Positions 1 through 6,660 of a stretch of 14,908 nucleotides of DNA are shown here, piece by piece. The notes under the pieces are model-generated. The model was given only the letters and a program-made list of their open reading frames with translations, did not search any database and had not been told where the DNA came from. This DNA comes from CAZKDV01 sp964551645 (GTDB lineage Bacteria; Bacteroidota; Bacteroidia; Bacteroidales; DTU049): NCBI GenBank assembly GCA_964551645.1, contig CAZKDV010000060.1:1-14908 (forward strand), in the 5' to 3' direction. The position numbers were made by a program, and so were the translations under genes. Numbering within the stretch: the first letter of the stretch is position 1; every line of letters begins with the position of its first letter.

Positions 1-2403
1 ATCGCTTGACAATAGATTGTTAAACAATTGTTCTTTATGTTCGGTGTCCATGTAGGCAATTGTACTGTCATTAATGATTAATTGCTTATCGGTTTCTGTT
101 TCGACAGTATTTTCAGCTTGGTTAGCAACTAATTCTTCAATTTCCGTATTTTGATTGTCTATGCTTGGTATTGCTGCTTGTTCAACTTGTGTTTTGTCAT
201 TTTCGCTTACAAAAGTTTCAACAATCTCATCATTAGTATAGTTAATGGAATTTGGAATATGTGCAGAAACAATTACTTCTTCAATATGTTTTTGTGGTTC
301 GCTTAGCAATTGCTCTTGTAGCGGTATTTCTGTTTGTATGCTTGCAGTACTTGATTTTTCTATTTCATCATACAACTCATTAATGTCTTCGTTAAACTGT
401 GCGTTTTCAGAAAGTAGTATTTGTTTTATGTGGAGTTTATTTTTGCCTAATTCTTGTATTTCTGTCTGTAATGTATTGATTTCGGAGCTTAAATATTGAA
501 CTCGTTCCGAATTTTCTTGAATTTTATTAGTCAATTCAACGGTGCTTTGTGCATCAGACACATTGGTTATTTCAATATTTAGTTTTCTGTTCAGTTCTTG
601 CAATGTATTTATTTCTTCTTGGAAATCATCAATAAGTAAGTGAATAGCAGTTATTTGCGAATCATAATCAATAATTGTAACATCAGTTGGATATGCAAAA
701 TCGAGTGCAGTTTTAATTTCAAGTTTATATGTTTCTATGTTATTTATCAAATCTTTGAGCATCACAACAGAAGTGTCTATTTGAAAAGCATTTGCAGTTT
801 TTTGAATATCCGCAGCCTTAAACAGTATTTGATTATATTGTTTTGTTTGTTTATTGACAGTTTTTTCTATTTCAACTAACTTTTCAAGTCCGTGTTTGTG
901 TAGAGTTTGTAATTGATTTTTTTCTGTTGAAAGTGCTTTTATTTCTGATTCGATTTTTTGCTTCTCGTCAGAATTAGTGATTGTATTTAAAGTTTGTTTT
1001 TTGTTATTAATTGATGCTTCAATTGCTTTGCTTTTTTGTTCGTAATTATCTGTAGCAATTGCAGTTGTTGCATACGTATTTCTTAATATTTCAACTTCAT
1101 TTCTAATTTCGGTAACATGTTGAAATGTAATAGTGATAATATCGTTAGTGTTTGGATTGTCGGGAATATTATATTTGTAATTATCAGCAAAAAGTTCTTT
1201 TCTTTTTTCATCTTTTTTCTTTTTTATGTCATCTTCGCTAGTATTTACATCTAATTTTGCTTTTTCTTGTATTATTTGTACAGCCGTTTGATAAGATTTG
1301 TCATTAACATCGGCACTCATATCTGCAATAATAGCAATCTCTTCTTGCGGTGCTTCTTCTGGTCTTATATCTATTCTAACTTTAAAAACATTAGTGTGAA
1401 GTAAGGCACTATTCCTATTTGACGAAAAATATGCAAATTGCTCTTCTTTATCTGTAACAAACATTATATCATCAAAAGGTGTATTGATTGCAAAGTCAAG
1501 ATTGACAGGTGTTGTCCAATCGTTGGCAATACTATCCCAAGTTGTTCTGAATACATCATATCCGCCCATGCTGTTATGTCCTTTGGAAGAAAAGTATAAT
1601 GTCTTTCCGTCTGGCAACATAAATGGATAGTCTTCATCGTAAGGCGTATTGATAACATTGCTTAATTTAACTGGCTTTCCCCAATTTCCGTATTTGTCTT
1701 TTTCAGATTTATATAAATCTCTTTTATTATCTCCCTTGTCTCCGTAACTTGAAAAGTATGCAGTTTTTGAGTCTTTAGTTATAAATGCGATAGAATGTTC
1801 TTTTAATTTTTTATCTTGCCTCAATTGAAAAATAGGTGGTTTTACTATAAGTGTACCACCAAAGTCTTGAATATTATATGACCTAAAGTAGTTTTCAATC
1901 GGAACATGTTGTTTATCTAAAACATACAAATCCTTGATGTCTTGCAGTAAACTCACTCCATTGCGACACATAAATATTCGCCTGTGAGCATCATAGTTCT
2001 CAAATTTTTTGCTGTTTCCTGCCAATTGTATAAAGTAAGTATAATGCCTAATTGCTTCTATAAAACGAAAAGTGTAATGATATGCCGTTCCAAGATGAAA
2101 ATGTAGCATAATAGCATCATCTTTGCCTAATTTGTCAATTCCTGCTTCAATGTATCTGATAGAAGAATTGGGGTCTCGTGTGTCGGAATATAACATAGAA
2201 ACGCCAAAGCGATAAGAATAAAATGGATCACGCGGATTAAGACTTAGCAATTGAGAATATAAAGGCATTGCTTCGGTATAATTGTCTTCCTTAAATAGCT
2301 TGTCAGCCTTAGATGCTAGTCCTGAGCTTGATTGAGCCATAGAATTGGCTATAAGTGTAAAGTAAAATACACAGCTTAAAATAAATTTTGCTTGCTTTGC
2401 CAT
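1..2403 (-). CDS. Exported TPR / PD40 beta-propeller / coiled-coil envelope protein (partial, C-terminus beyond left edge)
   Basis: Reading the minus strand from ATG 2403 gives 801 codons with no stop before the window edge, so the C-terminus is missing. A signal peptide comes first (basic start, hydrophobic core ILSCVFYFTLIA, then SMAQ). TPR-like helices follow at about residues 30-140. PD40-type blades lie at about 205-330, with repeated YFSS and a typical MLPDGKTLYFSS segment near residue 265. A long Lys/Glu/Gln-rich coiled coil spans about 385-700, then an acidic low-complexity tail. TPR plus PD40 proteins in Bacteroidetes sit in the periplasm or at the outer membrane, and some (PorE type) anchor the T9SS machine to peptidoglycan through a C-terminal OmpA-like domain. 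Whether this one has such a domain cannot be seen. In-frame ATGs at 2424 and 2436 are alternative starts; 2403 is chosen for its compact signal peptide, but 2424 is nearly as good. The exact role is unknown. Confidence 0.85.
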   Translation of the reverse strand, partial: MAKQAKFILSCVFYFTLIANSMAQSSSGLASKADKLFKEDNYTEAMPLYSQLLSLNPRDPFYSYRFGVSMLYSDTRDPNSSIRYIEAGIDKLGKDDAIMLHFHLGTAYHYTFRFIEAIRHYTYFIQLAGNSKKFENYDAHRRIFMCRNGVSLLQDIKDLYVLDKQHVPIENYFRSYNIQDFGGTLIVKPPIFQLRQDKKLKEHSIAFITKDSKTAYFSSYGDKGDNKRDLYKSEKDKYGNWGKPVKLSNVINTPYDEDYPFMLPDGKTLYFSSKGHNSMGGYDVFRTTWDSIANDWTTPVNLDFAINTPFDDIMFVTDKEEQFAYFSSNRNSALLHTNVFKVRIDIRPEEAPQEEIAIIADMSADVNDKSYQTAVQIIQEKAKLDVNTSEDDIKKKKDEKRKELFADNYKYNIPDNPNTNDIITITFQHVTEIRNEVEILRNTYATTAIATDNYEQKSKAIEASINNKKQTLNTITNSDEKQKIESEIKALSTEKNQLQTLHKHGLEKLVEIEKTVNKQTKQYNQILFKAADIQKTANAFQIDTSVVMLKDLINNIETYKLEIKTALDFAYPTDVTIIDYDSQITAIHLLIDDFQEEINTLQELNRKLNIEITNVSDAQSTVELTNKIQENSERVQYLSSEINTLQTEIQELGKNKLHIKQILLSENAQFNEDINELYDEIEKSSTASIQTEIPLQEQLLSEPQKHIEEVIVSAHIPNSINYTNDEIVETFVSENDKTQVEQAAIPSIDNQNTEIEELVANQAENTVETETDKQLIINDSTIAYMDTEHKEQLFNNLLSSD

Positions 2404-2450
2404 GTATCTTAATTTTTGGATCATATTTATATACATATTCAAATGTTTTA

Positions 2451-2458
2451 CAAATTTA
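2451..2458 (-). promoter_or_regulatory. Candidate Bacteroidetes -7 promoter element for the TPR/PD40 gene
   Basis: The minus strand reads TAAATTTG, an exact match to TAnnTTTG. It lies about 48 bases upstream of ATG 2403 and 27 upstream of ATG 2424. No convincing -33 TTG is seen at the usual distance, so support is moderate. Confidence 0.4.
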
Positions 2459-2483
2459 CATGAAAAATGTTACATATATTGAC

Positions 2484-2517
2484 TAAATTTATATCTATTT
2501 TGTTTTGAAAACACATA
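2484..2517 (+). repeat. 34-bp direct repeat A, left copy
   Basis: This copy runs from TAAATTTATATCTATTTTG to GAAAACACATA. It matches 3751-3784 at 32 of 34 positions in the same orientation, the two differences being T to C changes in the middle. The two copies start 1267 bp apart and lie close to the starts of the divergent flanking genes. Confidence 0.85.
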
Positions 2518-2779
2518 ATATCATACCAATTGTGCATTTAATTAAATTTATTTTTAGTTTATAATTGGTCAATACAATTTCTACTTTTTCTAAAAATGTA
2601 ATCTTGTTTCTTATAATTCATTTGTTTTTTTTTATTGAGGTTTCGAGTTTTATATTTGCTGATTCAAATAAATTTATATGATTGATAACTTATTGATAAA
2701 TAGTCCATATATTATTCAGTTGAGTTCATTGCAAGAAGTTTCAAATTACTCAATTTGAGCTTTATAACCTGGATCTAGG
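2518..2779. other. Gene-free AT-rich stretch between repeat A and the leader repeat
   Basis: No ORF or RNA gene is recognisable. The only notable part is GTTGAGTTCATTGCAA at 2719-2734, which recurs as GTTAAGTTCATTGCAA at 3570-3585 (15 of 16 identical). A 7-bp inverted repeat, ACCAATT/AATTGGT (2525-2531 and 2563-2569), is present but could be chance in such AT-rich DNA. Confidence 0.6.
2719..2734 (+). repeat. 16-bp junction repeat B, left copy
   Basis: GTTGAGTTCATTGCAA matches 3570-3585 with a single G/A difference. GTTGAGT fits the integron core form GTTRRRY, but a matching upstream palindrome arm is not evident for this copy. Confidence 0.6.
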
Positions 2780-2945
2780 AATCAAAAGAAATTTCAAAAT
2801 TTTATATATTTTACAAAATAATTTCATAGTTTTGTATGAAATTATTTATTCCATTTAACAACATAGTAATCAATTAAACATATGAACTATTTCGTAAAAT
2901 TGAACAAATTTTTTATTTGTTTTTCAAATACACTACGGGTTAAAT
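2780..2945 (+). repeat. ~166-bp imperfect direct repeat C/D, left copy (leader of the small membrane protein gene)
   Basis: It aligns with 3589-3755 (167 bp). The first 50 bases match at 46 of 50. Bases 2876-2924 match 3686-3734 at 43 of 49. The middle, about 45 bases, is strongly diverged, and the last dozen bases resemble each other again (ACGGGTTAAAT against ACGAATTAAAT). This copy ends 9 bases before the ATG at 2955. TAGTTTTG at 2827-2834 fits TAnnTTTG and could be the promoter, but it is not conserved in the right copy. Confidence 0.75.
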
Positions 2946-2954
2946 AGATTAAAA

Positions 2955-3413
2955 ATGACAACAAGAAACAAGATTGATAAATCATTTGGACCTGTTGGAA
3001 CTTCTGCGGGGATATTTTTATTTACTGCCGGATTGATTATAACTTTTTTCTCTTTATCTGGATTAATTTTAGTTTTGATAGGAGCATTTGTTGGATTTAC
3101 CTCAACAAGTACATTGATAGATTTTGATAAGAAGAGAATCAGATTTTCAAATAATATATTTGGGATAATTTCAATTGGACGATGGATTGCTATTCAGGCA
3201 GACATGAAGATTGGTATTAAAAAGTCAAATAAAGTTTGGCGAGCATATAGCCGGAGCAATAGAACACTTGATATTGTTAGTAATGATTATATACTGATTC
3301 TTTATGATTCTAAAGGTAAAGAGATTATGCCATTATACAAATCAGATAATTTGGATACTGCAAAGTTGAATTTGGATAAATTTAGTAAACAGTTAGGAAT
3401 TAGAGTGAATTGA
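2955..3413 (+). CDS. Small two-helix membrane protein of unknown function
   Basis: The 152-residue product starts at an ATG placed 9 bases after the end of a repeated leader. Two hydrophobic segments, about residues 13-31 and 34-50, form a helical hairpin separated by a short Ser/Gly turn. A soluble C-terminal domain of about 100 residues follows, beginning with DFDKKRIRF. Its alternating beta-strand pattern, a Trp near residue 75 and a final amphipathic helix recall bacterial PH-like membrane-attached domains, but I do not recognise a named family. It stands alone: the left neighbour is divergent and the next gene starts 450 bp downstream after a palindrome and repeats. Its position inside a repeat-bounded unit suggests a cassette cargo gene, which is an inference. 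The ORF looks intact. Confidence 0.75.
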   Translation: MTTRNKIDKSFGPVGTSAGIFLFTAGLIITFFSLSGLILVLIGAFVGFTSTSTLIDFDKKRIRFSNNIFGIISIGRWIAIQADMKIGIKKSNKVWRAYSRSNRTLDIVSNDYILILYDSKGKEIMPLYKSDNLDTAKLNLDKFSKQLGIRVN

Positions 3414-3449
3414 TAATTTTCATGCTTTATGACAAATAAAAACAACTAT

Positions 3450-3576
3450 AGCCAACATGGCAATATATAAAATTGGGATTTAGTAGGTTATTCAAGGGTT
3501 TTAGCTCGTATCAATTGTCGTGTATTTTGAAAGGAATTGCTATAATCTCCAGCGTTGAATATTGCTATTGTTAAGT
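3450..3576. repeat. Long imperfect palindrome, possible attC-like recombination site
   Basis: AACATGGCAATAT at 3454-3466 pairs with ATATTGCTATTGTT at 3559-3572. This gives 12 Watson-Crick pairs, one G/T wobble and one unpaired T at 3569. Farther in, TGG at 3474-3476 faces CCA at 3549-3551, with more weak pairing beyond. The ends read AGCCAAC (3450-3456) and GTTAAGT (3570-3576). The right end fits the integron core GTTRRRY, while the left end differs from RYYYAAC at its second base. The total of about 127 bp lies within the size range of long attC sites. It could instead be a REP-like or MITE-like element. Confidence 0.4.
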
Positions 3577-3585
3577 TCATTGCAA
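3570..3585 (+). repeat. 16-bp junction repeat B, right copy
   Basis: GTTAAGTTCATTGCAA matches 2719-2734 at 15 of 16 positions. It overlaps the right end of the palindrome, and a repeated leader block starts just after it. Confidence 0.6.
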
Positions 3586-3588
3586 TAA

Positions 3589-3755
3589 AATCAAAAGAAA
3601 TTTCAAAATTTGATATATTTTCCAAAATAATTTCGTAACTTTTAATAAAGTTTGTTTATGATATTTACTTGATTAATTATCAAATAAATATATGAATAGT
3701 TTCGTAAAACTGAACAACTTTTTTATTTGTTTTTTTAATGTGTAACGAATTAAAT
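3589..3755 (+). repeat. ~167-bp imperfect direct repeat C/D, right copy
   Basis: This is the second copy of the leader found at 2780-2945, with two well-conserved blocks (3589-3638 and 3686-3734) around a diverged centre. Its end overlaps the start of the 34-bp repeat at 3751. No small ORF follows. Confidence 0.75.
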
Positions 3756-3784
3756 TTATATCTACTCTGTTTTGAAAACACATA
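3751..3784 (+). repeat. 34-bp direct repeat A, right copy
   Basis: It matches 2484-2517 at 32 of 34 positions in the same orientation. It lies 82 bases upstream of the ATG at 3866, so it closes the repeat-rich region just before the promoter of the next operon. Confidence 0.85.
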
Positions 3785-3833
3785 TTTCATTATTTTTTTA
3801 ATTATTTTCTCCAAAAAATATTGAAAAAATCCA

Positions 3834-3841
3834 TTACTTTG
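3834..3841 (+). promoter_or_regulatory. Candidate -7 promoter element for the lytic transglycosylase operon
   Basis: TTACTTTG, followed by C, matches TAnnTTTG at 7 of 8 positions. Transcription would begin near 3848, leaving a leader of about 18 bases that carries AAGGAAA just before ATG 3866. It lies downstream of the TTG at 3821, which argues against that codon as the start. Confidence 0.45.
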
Positions 3842-3865
3842 CAAAACATACTAAGCATAAGGAAA

Positions 3866-5593
3866 ATGATGAGGTTTTTTGTATTTGTTTCAACTTTTAT
3901 ATTTGTTAATCTAACTTTTGCACAAACACAATCTAAATACAATGATGAAGAAATATTAAATGATAGCAAGATAATTCAAGTTTATGACAGTATTTCACAT
4001 TCAAAGTTTTTTTACAGTCAGTTTTTTAATAGCGATAAATCGCTAAAAATTGATTATTCGGCTAATAAAGATGAACTTGTTGATGTTTCAGATTCGCTTT
4101 TACAAATAAGAATTGCTGAAATGAACGCCACTTCTCCTTTTGAATATGTTTATACTCCCGAAGTTCGTTCGCACATTAGATTTTATTTAAGCAAAAAGGC
4201 ATTTTTGTCTCGAATTTTAGGATTAACAGAATTGTATTTTCCTTTATTTGAAGAAGTGTTAGATAAATATAATTTACCATTAGAGCTTAAATTTGTCAGT
4301 ATTATCGAATCTGCACTTAATCCTATTGCTCGCTCAAGGGCAGGAGCTTCAGGTTTGTGGCAATTTATGCAAGGAACTGCCAAATTGTACGATTTGGAGA
4401 TAAATAGCTATATAGACGATAGATTTGACCCATATAAATCAACTGAGGCGGCTTGTAGGCATTTTATAGATTTATATGATATTTATGGAGATTGGGCTTT
4501 GTGTTTAGCTGCTTATAATGCTGGTGTAGGCAGAGTTAATCGGACAATTGCCAAGGCTAATAATGAATTTAATTTTTGGAAAATTCAACATTTATTACCA
4601 AAAGAAACACAACGATATGTTCCGTATTTCATAGCGGCATCTTATGTGTTTACTTATTACAAAGAACATAATATTGTTCCGACAATACCTTCTGCTTTTT
4701 ACGCAGAAATTGATACTGTACATGTTCGTGCCGAACTTTCTTTTGATGTCGTTGCAGAATTACTTGATATTCCTATTGATGTTGTTACTTTTTTTAATCC
4801 AACATACAAACGAGAACTTATTCCGGCACCAGTTAATAGAGTAAATATCCTTAGACTGCCAAAAAATAAATTACTCCAGTTTGATGAGAAAGAGTTAGAA
4901 ATGTATTTTCTGACCTATGGAAAAAAGTATCCACTTTTACTAAAAAACTACACTATTGTTGAAGAATACACAAATACGACACAAATAACAGATATAATAA
5001 GCGATGACACACTAAGTGATACTTTGCAAATAATTGATATTAATATTGATGAAGATTTAGCTATTTCAAGTGAGAATATTGATAGCAATGCAGTAGAGAT
5101 TGAGGCAACAGATAGTACACTTATTGTGGATAAACCTAAAAAAGAATTTATTCAAAGTATAGAAAGTTTACTTGTAATAGTAAATAGTTCTGAAATTCAT
5201 CAAATAAAGAACAGTAAGTCAACAGTGAGCGTATCCAATTCTGCAGCTGACTTTCATACTGTAAAAAGAGGGGAGAGCTTGGGCAGTATTGCACGAACAT
5301 ATAAATGTTCTGTAAATGACTTGATGCGTTGGAATAATTTAAAATCTCAAACTATTCATCCTAATCAAAAATTAATTATTTCAAGCACCACATCTACTAA
5401 TAAAACTGTACAAACAACAACACAAACGACAGTAGATTTAAAAAACAATCCAATAATTCATACAGTAAAAAGCGGCGATTCCTTATGGTCAATATCAAAT
5501 AAATATGGCGTTAGTGTGGATAAAATAAAACAAGACAATAGTTTGAAAGATAATAGCATCCAAATAGGACAAAAAATAAAAATTCAAAGTTGA
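3866..5593 (+). CDS. MltD-like lytic transglycosylase with LysM domains
   Basis: The 575-residue exported murein hydrolase would cleave the MurNAc-GlcNAc glycan backbone in the periplasm. ATG 3866 is preferred over the in-frame TTG at 3821: AAGG precedes it, a promoter-like TTACTTTGC lies between the two, and the protein then begins directly with a signal peptide (MMRFFVFVSTFIFV, cleavage near FAQ). The goose-type SLT fold spans about 125-270, with the catalytic Glu148 in ESALNP, GLWQFM at 163-168 and AYNAG at 216-220. A degenerate LysM-like segment (SFDVVAELLDIP) follows, then an acidic Ser/Thr/Asp-rich linker. Two clear LysM modules begin with HTVKRGESL (464) and HTVKSGDSL (532) and reach the C-terminus. 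Together these match the MltD architecture. The DUF4837 lipoprotein gene starts 20 bases downstream, so the two are probably cotranscribed. Confidence 0.92.
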   Translation: MMRFFVFVSTFIFVNLTFAQTQSKYNDEEILNDSKIIQVYDSISHSKFFYSQFFNSDKSLKIDYSANKDELVDVSDSLLQIRIAEMNATSPFEYVYTPEVRSHIRFYLSKKAFLSRILGLTELYFPLFEEVLDKYNLPLELKFVSIIESALNPIARSRAGASGLWQFMQGTAKLYDLEINSYIDDRFDPYKSTEAACRHFIDLYDIYGDWALCLAAYNAGVGRVNRTIAKANNEFNFWKIQHLLPKETQRYVPYFIAASYVFTYYKEHNIVPTIPSAFYAEIDTVHVRAELSFDVVAELLDIPIDVVTFFNPTYKRELIPAPVNRVNILRLPKNKLLQFDEKELEMYFLTYGKKYPLLLKNYTIVEEYTNTTQITDIISDDTLSDTLQIIDINIDEDLAISSENIDSNAVEIEATDSTLIVDKPKKEFIQSIESLLVIVNSSEIHQIKNSKSTVSVSNSAADFHTVKRGESLGSIARTYKCSVNDLMRWNNLKSQTIHPNQKLIISSTTSTNKTVQTTTQTTVDLKNNPIIHTVKSGDSLWSISNKYGVSVDKIKQDNSLKDNSIQIGQKIKIQS

Positions 5594-5613
5594 TTACTTT
5601 AATAAAGCTACTT

Positions 5614-6585
5614 ATGAAAAAGCTTAATATTTTACTTTTGCTTTTAATTCTTATATTTTCATGCACCACTAGGCATGAATCTAAACCAATTTCTACAGGT
5701 AGAAACGCTGAAGTATTGGTGCTAACTACTAATAAAATATGGAACTCTGTTGTTGCCGACAGTTTAAGAACAGTATTTTCTAAAGCACAAATTGGTTTAA
5801 ATCAACCTGAACCAATGTTTAGACTCCTTCAAGTTGATAAGCTAAGCGATTTACTTAGCAAACACCGCAATATATTACATATCATAATTCATGATAGTGT
5901 TCAAAAGCCAATAGTAGAATATTCGGTAAATCCTTTTGCTGCACCTCAAATTTATATTGAGATTCGTGCTAATTCCGAACAAAGTTTTTATGAAAGGCTG
6001 AATTATTCTAAGCAAGTATTGTTTGATAAGTACAGAGAAACAGATTATAAGCGAATTCAAAAAGCCTATAAAGCGCAAGAAAATAAACAACTTCAAAAGC
6101 AAATAGAGAAAAAATTTAATTGCTCTCTAACAATTCCTCAAAGTTTTTGGTTAGCAAAACAATCAACAGATTTTGCTTGGCTTAGATTAGAAACAGCAAA
6201 ACATTCGCAGGCTATTCTTATTTATCAACAAGATTTTGTTGATTCTGCTTCGCTAAATTTAGACTATTTAATTAAGTTTAGAAATACTGTTACTCAACTG
6301 CATATTCCAGGAAGTATTGATGGCTCGTATATGACTACAGATACAATTATTCAACCAGTTGTGAGATATGTTCCTTTTATGGATACTAAAATAATTGAAA
6401 TAAGAGGTTTGTGGCGTACGATTGGAGATTTTATGGGAGGTCCTTTTGTTTCTTACGCTTTCGTTGACAAGCATAGAAATAAATTGTTAATACTTGAAGG
6501 CTACGTGTATTATCCTAATAAAGAAAAGAGAGATTTGCTTTTGCAACTTGAAGCGATTATTCACTCCCTTAAATTTACAAATTGA
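5614..6585 (+). CDS. DUF4837 family lipoprotein
   Basis: The predicted product has 323 residues. ATG 5614 is chosen over TTG 5590, which overlaps the upstream stop codon. From the ATG the protein opens with a clean lipoprotein signal (KK, a Leu/Ile run, then IFSC with Cys17 as the lipid-modified residue). DUF4837 hallmarks are visible: GRNAEVLVLTTNKIW near 30-43, QPEPMF at 64-69, HRNIL near 84-88, RGLW at 264-267, MGGPF at 274-278, and a C-terminal segment with KRDLLLQLEAI. The biochemical role of the family is not known to me. It is typical of Bacteroidetes and should be anchored to the cell envelope. Cotranscription with the lytic transglycosylase suggests a role in peptidoglycan or envelope maintenance, which is an inference. 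A hairpin terminator follows 18 bases after the stop codon. Confidence 0.88.
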   Translation: MKKLNILLLLLILIFSCTTRHESKPISTGRNAEVLVLTTNKIWNSVVADSLRTVFSKAQIGLNQPEPMFRLLQVDKLSDLLSKHRNILHIIIHDSVQKPIVEYSVNPFAAPQIYIEIRANSEQSFYERLNYSKQVLFDKYRETDYKRIQKAYKAQENKQLQKQIEKKFNCSLTIPQSFWLAKQSTDFAWLRLETAKHSQAILIYQQDFVDSASLNLDYLIKFRNTVTQLHIPGSIDGSYMTTDTIIQPVVRYVPFMDTKIIEIRGLWRTIGDFMGGPFVSYAFVDKHRNKLLILEGYVYYPNKEKRDLLLQLEAIIHSLKFTN

Positions 6586-6603
6586 TTTCTAATATTCTAT
6601 AAA

Positions 6604-6637
6604 AAAACGCCCATTTAGTAGTCCAAATGAGCGTTTT
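6604..6637. terminator. Bidirectional hairpin terminator between convergent genes
   Basis: AAAACGCCCATTT and AAATGAGCGTTTT form a 13-bp stem with one mismatch around an 8-base loop. In minus-strand RNA the mismatch becomes a G-U wobble, and the stem ends in seven U (from A 6601-6607), so it fits best as the terminator of the T9SS gene. It also ends the DUF4837 operon on the plus strand, with a weaker U tract. Confidence 0.85.
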
Positions 6638-6660
6638 GTAATAATTATTAAAATAATTGT

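Larger units (their letters stand above)
3414..3865. other. Gene-free region with palindrome, repeats and the lytic transglycosylase promoter
   Basis: No protein or RNA gene was found in these 452 bases. In order they hold a long imperfect palindrome (about 3450-3576), junction repeat B (3570-3585), the right copy of the leader repeat (3589-3755), the right copy of the 34-bp repeat (3751-3784) and a promoter-like TTACTTTGC (3834-3842). Unlike the left copy, the right leader repeat is not directly followed by a small ORF. Confidence 0.7.

Noticed and set aside
245..879. Plus-strand ORFs at 245-499 and 640-879
   Set aside because: They are antisense shadows of the long open minus-strand TPR/PD40 frame, with low-complexity Cys/Ser/Ile-rich translations and no homology-like pattern.
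2525..2569. 7-bp inverted repeat ACCAATT/AATTGGT as an operator or terminator
   Set aside because: The arms are short and AT-rich, the loop is over 30 bases, and no T tract follows; chance is likely.
2404..3865. CRISPR array or tRNA/rRNA genes in the gene-poor region
   Set aside because: Repeats are few, long and unevenly spaced, with no regular spacers, and no cloverleaf or CCA-like ends were seen.
2404..3865. Insertion sequence with terminal inverted repeats
   Set aside because: The flanking repeats are direct rather than inverted, and there is no transposase-like ORF.
5590..5613. TTG start for the DUF4837 gene, overlapping the upstream stop codon
   Set aside because: The ATG at 5614 gives an ideal lipoprotein signal peptide; the TTG start would add eight residues ahead of it.
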